This document shows, in pieces, positions 20,686 through 29,553 of a stretch of 64,000 bases of DNA (the stretch's first letter is position 1; the number at the start of each line of letters is the position of its first letter). The notes below the pieces were generated by a model, which did no database searches, had not been told where the DNA came from, and saw only the letters and a list, made by a program, of their open reading frames with translations. The stretch is taken from contig JAHEGU010000003.1 in assembly GCA_024644945.1 (NCBI GenBank), forward strand, positions 1 through 64,000, in the 5' to 3' direction. The translations under genes were made by a program, and so were the position numbers. Source of the stretch: Gammaproteobacteria bacterium (GTDB lineage Bacteria; Pseudomonadota; Gammaproteobacteria; Arenicellales; Poriferihabitantaceae).

Positions 20686-21990
20686 TCAGTTTGGCAACAA
20701 TTTCTTTATCTGGTTGCTGCAAACAACCTTATGGTTCTTCATATAGTTTTCGTGATTTTCTTCGACCTTTGCCAGATTGTAGATGTAGTTCACCATCAGT
20801 CCGAGTGATTGCGTCATGCCTTTATCCGACAGGTCTGCGGCAACATTAAAGCGCTCCAGACGAGCGCCGTTTTTTAAATGAAACCTTGCGACCGGATCAA
20901 TAGGCGTTCCATAGGACGACTTCTCTTGCAGAAAGTAACGTGCTGCCAACTTTGAAATGCTGGCAGAGAGTCGCTCGCGCTCGAGTTCTTCGGGCCTAAG
21001 CTCAGCTTGCTCTATCAGTTCTGCCACCGCAGGTTCTTCGGCAGCCTTCTGAATCAACCATTTCTTGAATCCAGGGACTGGCGAAATAGTGACAAATTTT
21101 TTCAGATGCGGAAACCTCTGCTGCAGGCTGGTAGCCACCTGTTTGATCAGAAAGTTACCGAAAGAAACGCCGGCGAGACCACTGTGACAGTTAGATATTG
21201 AATAGAATACCGCACAGCTCGCTTGATCCGGCGATAGCAGGTCTCGGTCTCGATGCAATATTTGATCTATCTTCGATGGAATTTCGTCGGTCAGTGCGAC
21301 CTCGACGAACACCAGTGGCTCATCATCCATTGCTGGATGGAAGAATGCATAACAGTAACGATCCTGAGGCTCCAGTCGCCGCTGCAGTTCATTCCAGTTT
21401 CGGATTTCGTGCACTGCTTCGTAAGCAGTAATTTTCTCGAGAATGTGGGCGGGTGTGGTCCAGTCGATCGGCTGCATCAGGAGAAAACCGCGATTAAACC
21501 AGGAACTAAACAAGTGTCGAAAATCCACGTCCATTTTTGCAAGCTCTGGTTGCTTCCTCGACAGCTGCAGCAGGTGCTCGCGCATTTTAACCAGACTTTG
21601 TGTGCCACCTGGCGCCATATTTAGACGCCGAAACAATTCCTGGCGTCTGGGCTCAGCTTCCCTGGTAAGTTGTTTCAGGGTTTTGGTGTCAGGCTTCTCA
21701 GCGTATTGAGCTACCGCCGAGCCCAATAAATCCACATCTAGATCGTATTCAGCGTTCAGCATCTTGAAGAAGTCTGATCGACCCTCCAGATCTAATTTTT
21801 CGTAAGCCTCGAGAATCCGTTCTGCAATCAACAGACTGGAATATTCCCCGTCTAACTTCATCATCACATCGCAAAGTGCCTCAATGGATTGACTTTCATC
21901 TCCAAACAGGTATTTGCGGATTGACGATGGGGTCCAACTCCCAAATCGCAGGGAAGGTACAAGTTCCTGGAATATGCTCATCTTACTCAC
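20686..21990 (-). CDS. Malonyl-CoA decarboxylase
   Basis: 434 aa; SISNCHSGLAGVSFGNFLIKQV, LKKFVTISPVPGFKKWL, NGARLERFNVAADLSDKGMTQSLGLMVNYIY. Confidence 0.92.
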   Translation of the reverse strand: MSKMSIFQELVPSLRFGSWTPSSIRKYLFGDESQSIEALCDVMMKLDGEYSSLLIAERILEAYEKLDLEGRSDFFKMLNAEYDLDVDLLGSAVAQYAEKPDTKTLKQLTREAEPRRQELFRRLNMAPGGTQSLVKMREHLLQLSRKQPELAKMDVDFRHLFSSWFNRGFLLMQPIDWTTPAHILEKITAYEAVHEIRNWNELQRRLEPQDRYCYAFFHPAMDDEPLVFVEVALTDEIPSKIDQILHRDRDLLSPDQASCAVFYSISNCHSGLAGVSFGNFLIKQVATSLQQRFPHLKKFVTISPVPGFKKWLIQKAAEEPAVAELIEQAELRPEELERERLSASISKLAARYFLQEKSSYGTPIDPVARFHLKNGARLERFNVAADLSDKGMTQSLGLMVNYIYNLAKVEENHENYMKNHKVVCSNQIKKLLPN

Positions 21991-22098
21991 CCCAATCAGG
22001 CTTTACAGCAATCTAGCGGATTATCGCTTTGCTGGCGTTTAACTAATTATGTCCGGAATAGATTTGATGCAATGAAATAATGCCGGTATGTTTCCCCC

Positions 22099-24522
22099 AT
22101 GACCAGCAATCACCTCATCTCCGATCTCCCACCCACGTATTCTACAGTGCAACAGGGATTTTTGCTGTCCCGATCCAGTCACGACCGTAATAATTTAACT
22201 CAGATCGAGTATTGGGCAGCCACGGATGAAGGCCCTGCGAGGATTCTGATAAACGGCGAGCGGCCAGTTTTCTTTATTGCTGCTGAATCAGCAGCTGCCG
22301 CATCCCGAGTGCTTGAACCAATGCGATCCCAGGTTGAAGTGCGACCGCTGGCGCTCAACCTGTTTAATGGACAAGCAACGGCTGGGATTTATTCGCACAC
22401 AATCAGCGATCATTTTACTGCACAGGACTTACTGCAACATAGTGGTATCGAACTGTTTGAATCTGACTTCAGACTGCACGATCGTTATTTAATGGAAAGA
22501 TTTATTTATGGGAGCGCGGCGTTCGTTGGCGAGCGAATTCAGTGCAAGGGTTTTATCGAGTATCGAAATTGTAGATTAAAAGCAACTGACTATCTTCCGT
22601 CGCTGAACCTTCTATCACTGGACATTGAATGTGACATGGATGGGATATTGTATTCGGTAGGGTTGGCAGGAGCCGGAGTCGGGTCAGTAGCTGCTGTAAA
22701 TGAAGTGCTTATGATTGGTAACCCGGAAAACGGCGGACAAACCCGGATTCACTGGTTTGAAAACGAGCCTTCTCTTTTAGCAGGATTGCGTGACCGTATT
22801 GCTCAAATTGATCCGGATCTTCTGGTCGGGTGGAACCTTGTTAATTTCGATATGCGAATTTTGCTCAAGCGCGCGGAACGATACAAGATTCCGTTCAGTA
22901 TTGGGCGTAATAATCGAATCGCGTCGTGGCGTGATACCAGGGGTGATCCCACAAAAGGCTATGTCACGATTCCCGGGCGACTGGCGATCGATGGCATTGA
23001 CGCGCTCAAATCAGCGACATGGAGCTTTCCGAGTTTTTCATTGGAGCATGTGTCAAGGGCATTGCTCGCACGCGGTAAAAAAGTGGATCAGGACGTGGAT
23101 GACAGGCTTGCTGAGATCCAGCATAACTTTCTGCACAACAAGACGGCGCTGGCAGCGTATAACCTTGAGGACTGTCGACTGGTTCTGGATATCTTCAAAC
23201 ATACCGGCATTATCGACTATCTGATATTACGCAGCCAGGTAACCGGTTTGGAACTCGACCGGGCAGGGGGTTCGGTTGCGGCTTTCACCAATCTTTATCT
23301 GCCGCGCCTGCACCGTGGTGGCTACATTGCACCTAATCTGCCGGCTGATGGTGGTTTAGCCAGCCCGGGTGGTTATGTTATGAATTCAAAACCGGGCCTG
23401 TATCGCAATGTGTTGGTTCTCGATTTCAAGAGCTTGTATCCGTCAATAATTCGAACATTCAAAATCGATCCTATGGGTCTTGTAGAGGGTCTTAAAAACT
23501 CCGATGAAAGTATCCCAGGATTCCGTGGGGGCTGTTTCCACAGAACGCGTCACTATCTGCCGCAAATCATTACTGATCTGTGGCGTCAACGCGACCACGC
23601 CAAACGTGATCATGATTTGCCTCGCTCTCAGGCGCTCAAAATACTGATGAATTCGTTCTATGGTGTGCTGGGCTCGAGCGGATGTCGATTTTATGACTAC
23701 AGGCTGGCAAGTTCGATTACTATGCGTGGTCACGAAATTATGCAGACCACTGGCAAATGGATCGAACAGAAAGGCTATGAAGTCATTTACGGGGACACCG
23801 ATTCGACATTTGTGCGGCTTGATGAGGCACTTGATCAAGCGGCTTGCATAAAGACAGGTCAGGATCTGGCTGACACAATTAATCACAAATGGCGAGGGGT
23901 TCTTTCGAGAGAGTTTGATCTTGAATGCTTTCTGGAAATTGAGTTTGAAACCCATTTCAGCCGCTTTCTCATGCCAACCATTCGAGGGTCAGAAGCGGGC
24001 AGTAAGAAAAGGTATGCGGGTCTGGTGGTGGGTGATCCGGGCGAGCCTGATCAAGTTGTGTTTAAGGGCCTCGAAAACGTTCGAACCGATTGGACTGATC
24101 TAGCTAAGGAATTTCAACTGGAATTGTTTGAAATGGTGTTCCACGATCGAGATCCGAGTGAACTGATCAAACGAACCGTAGAGGAAACCATCGCAGGTAA
24201 GCGCGATGACAAACTGATTTATAGAAAACAGCTTCGACGCAAGCTATCGGCATATGTAAAAAACGTCCCACCTCACGTGCGGGCGGCACGTATTGCCGAT
24301 CAGATAAATCAGAAAAAGGGAAAGACGTTGCGATATCAGAACAAGGGCTGGATCAGCTATGTCATGACTATTGGTGGTCCCGAACCATTGGAACACAGGG
24401 CCAATCCCGTTGACTATGATCACTATATAGACCGGCAGCTGAAACCGGTCGCCGACGCGGTTCTTCCTTTCATTGGCCTGGATTTCGACTCGTTGGTCAG
24501 TGCCCAGGCGGAGTTGTTCTGA
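22099..24522 (+). CDS. polB: DNA polymerase II (family B)
   Basis: 807 aa; LSLDIECD exonuclease, VLDFKSLYPSIIRTFKIDP, ILMNSFYGVLGSSGCRFYDYRLASSIT, VIYGDTDSTFV. Confidence 0.95.
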   Translation: MTSNHLISDLPPTYSTVQQGFLLSRSSHDRNNLTQIEYWAATDEGPARILINGERPVFFIAAESAAAASRVLEPMRSQVEVRPLALNLFNGQATAGIYSHTISDHFTAQDLLQHSGIELFESDFRLHDRYLMERFIYGSAAFVGERIQCKGFIEYRNCRLKATDYLPSLNLLSLDIECDMDGILYSVGLAGAGVGSVAAVNEVLMIGNPENGGQTRIHWFENEPSLLAGLRDRIAQIDPDLLVGWNLVNFDMRILLKRAERYKIPFSIGRNNRIASWRDTRGDPTKGYVTIPGRLAIDGIDALKSATWSFPSFSLEHVSRALLARGKKVDQDVDDRLAEIQHNFLHNKTALAAYNLEDCRLVLDIFKHTGIIDYLILRSQVTGLELDRAGGSVAAFTNLYLPRLHRGGYIAPNLPADGGLASPGGYVMNSKPGLYRNVLVLDFKSLYPSIIRTFKIDPMGLVEGLKNSDESIPGFRGGCFHRTRHYLPQIITDLWRQRDHAKRDHDLPRSQALKILMNSFYGVLGSSGCRFYDYRLASSITMRGHEIMQTTGKWIEQKGYEVIYGDTDSTFVRLDEALDQAACIKTGQDLADTINHKWRGVLSREFDLECFLEIEFETHFSRFLMPTIRGSEAGSKKRYAGLVVGDPGEPDQVVFKGLENVRTDWTDLAKEFQLELFEMVFHDRDPSELIKRTVEETIAGKRDDKLIYRKQLRRKLSAYVKNVPPHVRAARIADQINQKKGKTLRYQNKGWISYVMTIGGPEPLEHRANPVDYDHYIDRQLKPVADAVLPFIGLDFDSLVSAQAELF

Positions 24523-24581
24523 AAATTTGGTTGGCTGGCGGCGCGTTTTAATCCACTGAACTGTGATTAAACACAACTAGT

Positions 24582-25439
24582 TCAGTCAGCGTAGGAGGGA
24601 TCTTTTTGGTTCAACAGCAATTTGAATTGTTCGAAATGTGCGGTGCCTGCGCCACGAAATTCATCCCACCCCGCGGCGGTCTTTTCAGCCAAATCATCGG
24701 GCATGATGTTCAGTGGCTGCCCCGTCTGATAGGCGAGAATCATTGTTCGACAAGCGCGCTCTAGCATGTATAGGTCCTCGAACGCTTCAGCAACGGTTTG
24801 TCCCACTGCAGTGACGCCATGATTCCCCATCATCATGACATTATGTTTGCCAAGGGCTTGCGCGATACGTTCGCCTTCTTGTTCACTGTCGGCCAGACCA
24901 CCAAATCCTAAATCAACAGTCATGCGGTTATAAAACCTGGCGGTGTTCTGGTCAATGGGTTTGATAGAGGGGTCCTTCAATGTTGCAAGCGCAGTGGCAT
25001 AGGTCGGATGACAATGCAGCAGTACTCTGGCATTCGGAATTTTGGCGTGAATGTTGGAGTGAATACTCCAGGCTGACGGGTCCGGAGCGTCATCCCTCTG
25101 CATCGTTTCGCCGTCATTGCTATCGAGCAGCTGCAGGTCGCTGGCTTTGATCAGTGAAAAGTGCTTCCATCGAGGATTCATCAAAAACTTGGTACCGTCT
25201 TCCGATACCGCTGCGCTGAAATGATTGGCGACGGATTCATGAAAATCTAACTCGGCTGCCATGCGGAAACATGCTGCCAGATCAACCCTCAGCTGCCAGT
25301 GTTCAAGATTGGTGCCAGGGGTTTCTAATTGATGGGTGGTTGCGCTCACAGTTGCCTCCGCCGGAATATCCGGATCATTGCTGCTAAAGGCGGCTGAGTA
25401 TAGTCCTGTTTTGATGACAATTGGAGTGTTCGACAGCAT
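24582..25439 (-). CDS. Class II aldolase/adducin family protein
   Basis: 285 aa; ARVLLHCHPTYATAL, HNVMMMGNHGVTAVGQTVAEAFEDLYMLERAC. Confidence 0.9.
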   Translation of the reverse strand: MLSNTPIVIKTGLYSAAFSSNDPDIPAEATVSATTHQLETPGTNLEHWQLRVDLAACFRMAAELDFHESVANHFSAAVSEDGTKFLMNPRWKHFSLIKASDLQLLDSNDGETMQRDDAPDPSAWSIHSNIHAKIPNARVLLHCHPTYATALATLKDPSIKPIDQNTARFYNRMTVDLGFGGLADSEQEGERIAQALGKHNVMMMGNHGVTAVGQTVAEAFEDLYMLERACRTMILAYQTGQPLNIMPDDLAEKTAAGWDEFRGAGTAHFEQFKLLLNQKDPSYAD

Positions 25440-25508
25440 GCTTTCAGTCGGGTCGACTCGGATATTGAAACTTGTTTTGTTGCAGAATAAGCTTGCTTAT
25501 TGGCTATA

Positions 25509-26402
25509 ATGAAAGCTATGGATGAACACCCGCAAAACGTGTCGGAACTTACGCTGGAGCAGACTGAGTTCTTTCAGAAAAATGGCTATTTAGTTGTAGA
25601 AGGGGCCTTGGAGTCCGGGTTACTCGTCAGGCTACAGCGACAATTCGGTAAGTGGGTTGAAGAGAGTCGGGGTCAGATTGAACCCTATGGCGAAACCTTC
25701 AATGGAAAACCTCGTTTTGACCTGGAACCGGGGCACTCTTCTGCCAAACCGGGCTTACGTCGGGTGAATGCGCCAGTGGAAATCTCCAAGGACTATTACG
25801 AAGCGATGTCCGAAAGTCGTGTTCCCAGCATGGTGGCCGACTTGATCGGCCCGGACGTCAAATTTCATCATAGTAAAATTAATTCCAAGCTGCCGGGAGG
25901 CCAAACTGAAGTTAAATGGCACCAGGATTTTCCTTTTACTCCGCATAGTAATGACGATCTGGTCACTGCATTAATCATGATCGATGATGTCACCGAGGAA
26001 AACGGTCCGTTGCAGGTGGTGCCTGGCTCGCATCTTGGAGACATTTATGGGCTTTGGCATGATGGGGTGTTTACCGGAGCGGTGGGACAAAGCGTTGCGT
26101 CTGATTGTGAGCAAGATGCCGTAAACTGTATTGGCCCGGCAGGGTCTGTCTGCTTGATGCATACGCGACTGCTGCATGGCTCCACGGCAAATCAGTCGAA
26201 GCACCCGCGCACCCTATTTATCTGCGTGTATTCCGCGGATGATGCGATACCCTGTTCCGCAAATCCCATGCCGAATCGCTATGAAGGCCAAATTGTCAGC
26301 GGTGAGCGCTGCGGAAGAATTCGCTGCACACCGTTTGAAATGATGACCCCCCAATTGCCCCTGACAGCTTCATTTTTCGACCAGCAGGCGGAGCAGCAGT
26401 AA
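25509..26402 (+). CDS. Phytanoyl-CoA dioxygenase (PhyH) family protein
   Basis: KINSKLPGGQTEVKWHQDFPFTPHSNDDLVTALIMIDDVTEENGPLQVVPGSH (HxD) ... LHGSTANQS; ORF track opens at 25500. Confidence 0.9.
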   Translation: MKAMDEHPQNVSELTLEQTEFFQKNGYLVVEGALESGLLVRLQRQFGKWVEESRGQIEPYGETFNGKPRFDLEPGHSSAKPGLRRVNAPVEISKDYYEAMSESRVPSMVADLIGPDVKFHHSKINSKLPGGQTEVKWHQDFPFTPHSNDDLVTALIMIDDVTEENGPLQVVPGSHLGDIYGLWHDGVFTGAVGQSVASDCEQDAVNCIGPAGSVCLMHTRLLHGSTANQSKHPRTLFICVYSADDAIPCSANPMPNRYEGQIVSGERCGRIRCTPFEMMTPQLPLTASFFDQQAEQQ

Positions 26403-26410
26403 AATTCGCT

Positions 26411-27040
26411 CTATAATCTCTCCGCTGAAGCAAGTTTTATGGCTAAGGCTGTAAAGACGGTACCAGCAACGCGGTTGAGTATAAGTTGTGCTCTAGGGGA
26501 GCTGGCGAATTTCTCTCCAAGCGTACCCGCCAGCAGGGCGATACTTCCAAATACCAAGATGGTCGACGCGATAAACAGCAGCCCCAGCAACAGCATTTGA
26601 GGTGGTAACTGCCCCCTGCCGGGATCGGCGAATTGCGGCAAAAAGGCCAGAAAAAATATCGACACCTTGGGATTGGTGATGTTCATGATGAAACCAAGGC
26701 GATAAAGCTTTCCATATTCGGGGCGTTGAGTTCCGCGGAGCGCGACTTCCTGTGACGACGCGCGAAACGCCTGCCAGGCCAGATACAAAAGGTATATCGC
26801 ACCGATTACCTTAAGTGCGATAAAAGCGAGCTGCGACGCCTGGAACAAAGCCGCTACGCCGAAAGCAACTGCGGTAGTGTGGATGATGATCCCGCTGCAA
26901 AGTCCGAGCGTTACAACGAATCCTGCGAGCCGACCCTTAAGTGCAGATTGTGTCAGTACGAAAATATTGTCTGGCCCTGGAGCCATTCCAAGGACCACCG
27001 AAATGCCGAAAAAGCCAAGTGCAATATCGATAGGAATCAT
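26411..27040 (-). CDS. LysE family amino-acid/metabolite exporter
   Basis: 209 aa; VLGMAPGPDNIFVLTQSALKGRLAGFVVTLGLCSGI, NPKVSIFFLAFLPQF. Confidence 0.92.
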   Translation of the reverse strand: MIPIDIALGFFGISVVLGMAPGPDNIFVLTQSALKGRLAGFVVTLGLCSGIIIHTTAVAFGVAALFQASQLAFIALKVIGAIYLLYLAWQAFRASSQEVALRGTQRPEYGKLYRLGFIMNITNPKVSIFFLAFLPQFADPGRGQLPPQMLLLGLLFIASTILVFGSIALLAGTLGEKFASSPRAQLILNRVAGTVFTALAIKLASAERL

Positions 27041-27614
27041 TGGATTAATACAGGGGGGAATTGGCGATGATTATGCCAGAGCATCCTGCGATAATCTGGG
27101 AAACGGCTTAGATAACGAGTATACCCTGCGACAAGATAATCATCCCACTGACGTCGGCCCATTTCAGAAGTATCTGTTCTCCGGTGCATGTTACGTGCAA
27201 ATTGGCCAATGCTATGCTTTGGTCAAACAAGCCGTCGAGCAGGGTAAAAATTTTTCAGACAATGAGCAGTTGCGGTCGAGACTCGCTGCAGTTTGGCAAA
27301 GCTATGTTGTTCAGCAGTCGGGCGCAATGTCTTCGGCTTATGCGGGGTTCGATGTGCCTGACTCCGGTGGCCAACAATGGCATTGGGTCCACAAGCTGCA
27401 TCAGGAGGTTCAACAAGCGGGTATAGAGGCCATGGAGCAGTTACTGCCTGTGCTCGAGCAGATGGATTCAGAACATCTGGATCTTCAGCAGTTTTTTGTG
27501 AGCTGGGCTGGAGCATGTGATCAGGCATATAACCGGTTGATTCGCTCCGACGCTTTTGCCAGGGCGATGGGCGAGGTCGTAAACACTATGCTTGTTGCCG
27601 CTAAGTATGAATGA
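27003..27614 (+). CDS. phaE: Class III PHA synthase accessory subunit PhaE; start uncertain
   Basis: Position immediately upstream of and overlapping the class III phaC; WHWVHKLHQEVQQAGIEAMEQLLPVLEQ...DQAYNRLIRSDAFARAMGEVVNTML. Only in-frame ATG compatible with a full subunit overlaps the lysE start. Confidence 0.6.
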   Translation: MPKKPSAISIGIIGLIQGGIGDDYARASCDNLGNGLDNEYTLRQDNHPTDVGPFQKYLFSGACYVQIGQCYALVKQAVEQGKNFSDNEQLRSRLAAVWQSYVVQQSGAMSSAYAGFDVPDSGGQQWHWVHKLHQEVQQAGIEAMEQLLPVLEQMDSEHLDLQQFFVSWAGACDQAYNRLIRSDAFARAMGEVVNTMLVAAKYE

Positions 27615-28671
27615 CGAAACCAGTGTTGATGTAGCCGCGGAGCTTGATCAGTTCCGTGAGCGTTACCAGCAGCTTAATCGTCAGATTAGTGCACAGCAGG
27701 AACAGCTAGACTGGTCAAGCCCGAACAGCGTGGTGCTCGAACATGGCGCAATGAGGTTGAGACATTTTGAAGGTGGAGATCCAGCCCAACTGCCGCTTTT
27801 GATTGTCTACTCACACGTCAATAAGCCCTGTGTCATCGATCTTCATCCGGATCATTCCCTGGTGAAGCGAATAATAGAAAAAGGCCATCGTGTTTACATC
27901 CTTGACTGGGGGGAGGTCAGTGAGTCTGATCGCGAAAACGATATAAGTGTGTACGTCGAGGAATACATCGATGCGGCAGTGAGCTACCTTCGACAGCATG
28001 GCGGGTTCGAGGCTGTAAATCTTCTCGGCATCTGTCAGGGTGGTACGTTCGCCCTGTGTTATGCCTGCCGACACCCTGCTAAGGTAAACAAATTAGTGAC
28101 GTTGGTTACTCCCGTGGATTTCCACGCAGGTGACAGTCTTCTGACGCGCTGGGCGCGTTATCTGGACATGAACATACTGGCTTCTAATCCGCAGAATATC
28201 CCTGGCGCCCTGATAACCATGCTGTTCCAAATGATGCGCCCGTTCGAAGATATGATTCGGCAGGTTCAGCAAATTGACCAGCCAGCGGCGGGTCGCAAGC
28301 TTGAATTGATGATGAAAATGGATCAATGGGTGTACCACTGCCCGGATCAGCCCGGCAAGGCTTTTGCCCAGTTCGTGCAGCGTTTTTTTCAGGAAAACGC
28401 ATTGGTACAAGATAGCTTGGAAATTGGCGGAAATCAGATCAGACTGGGCAGCTTGCAGATGCCTGTACTGAATGTGTTCGCCAGGTATGATCACCTGGTT
28501 CCGCCTGAATCTTCCTCTGCGCTTAAGCGATTTATCGACTCGTCATCTTACCAGGAACTCGAGTTCGAGGGCGGCCACATTGGCTTGCTGGTAAGTAAAA
28601 AGGCCCAGCTGACCATACTGCCTGAAATCGGCGCCTGGTTAGCTGAGCCCCTCGTGTATCAACCGAGTTAG
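27607..28671 (+). CDS. phaC: Class III poly(R)-hydroxyalkanoic acid synthase subunit PhaC
   Basis: ~355 aa; VNLLGICQGGTFALCYACRHPAKVNKLVTLVTPVDF lipase-like box, VYILDWGE; ORF track opens at 27592. Confidence 0.9.
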   Translation: MNDETSVDVAAELDQFRERYQQLNRQISAQQEQLDWSSPNSVVLEHGAMRLRHFEGGDPAQLPLLIVYSHVNKPCVIDLHPDHSLVKRIIEKGHRVYILDWGEVSESDRENDISVYVEEYIDAAVSYLRQHGGFEAVNLLGICQGGTFALCYACRHPAKVNKLVTLVTPVDFHAGDSLLTRWARYLDMNILASNPQNIPGALITMLFQMMRPFEDMIRQVQQIDQPAAGRKLELMMKMDQWVYHCPDQPGKAFAQFVQRFFQENALVQDSLEIGGNQIRLGSLQMPVLNVFARYDHLVPPESSSALKRFIDSSSYQELEFEGGHIGLLVSKKAQLTILPEIGAWLAEPLVYQPS

Positions 28672-28677
28672 TGTAAG

Positions 28678-29400
28678 TTAATACATATGCTGGCCACCGT
28701 TGATATCGACGGTGGATCCAGTGATAAATCCTGCCCTATCACTCACAAGGAACAAAACGCCGCGAGCAATGTCATGAGGGTCTCCTAATCTTCCCACTGG
28801 AATAGTGGCGATTATTTTCTCCAGAACTTTTTCCGGTACGGCTTTAACCATGTCCGTGAGGACATAACCTGGCGCGATTGCGTTTACGGTAATACCTTTA
28901 CCCGCGCCCTCCTGAGCCAGGGCTTTGGTAAAACCATGTATACCGGATTTAGCGGCAGCATAGTTGACCTGGCCATACTGACCAGCCTGCCCGTTGATGG
29001 AACCGATGTTAACGATGCGACCGAAGCCTCGCTCGCGCATCCCCTCGATCACACCGCGGCTCATATTGAAACACGAAGAAAGATTGGTTTGTAGTACAGT
29101 ATTCCATTGCTCAAAATCCATGCGATGCATGGTGCCGTCTCGGGTGATACCGGCATTATTAACTAATACTTCAATCGGTCCAACCTCAGCTTCAATCTTA
29201 TCAATTGCAGCGCTACAGGCGTCGAAATCACTCACATCGAACTTATAGGTCGGAATACCGTTTCGCTCGGTGAATTCCTTGGCCGCTTGCTCGTTTCCTG
29301 CGTAGGTGGCAATGACATTGTACCCGGCCTTCTTTAAATCGACGCTAATGGCCTCCCCGATGCCCCGGGTACCGCCGGTGACTACAGCGACTCTGCTCAT
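28678..29400 (-). CDS. phaB: Acetoacetyl-CoA reductase (beta-ketoacyl reductase)
   Basis: 240 aa SDR; VTGGTRGIGEAI, NNAGITRDGTMHRM, YGQVNYAAAKSG. Confidence 0.92.
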   Translation of the reverse strand: MSRVAVVTGGTRGIGEAISVDLKKAGYNVIATYAGNEQAAKEFTERNGIPTYKFDVSDFDACSAAIDKIEAEVGPIEVLVNNAGITRDGTMHRMDFEQWNTVLQTNLSSCFNMSRGVIEGMRERGFGRIVNIGSINGQAGQYGQVNYAAAKSGIHGFTKALAQEGAGKGITVNAIAPGYVLTDMVKAVPEKVLEKIIATIPVGRLGDPHDIARGVLFLVSDRAGFITGSTVDINGGQHMY

Positions 29401-29553
29401 ATTATTGTCCTCATGGTTATAGTGGAAAGTGGTCTAGATTGATGATGTAGCCGCCAATCTATCACATTGGTTTAAGGCTTGGAATTAAACTAATGACAGA
29501 GAGGCAGACCATCGGAATTAGCGCTAATCAAAATCCTTGTAAGAATATCGTTC

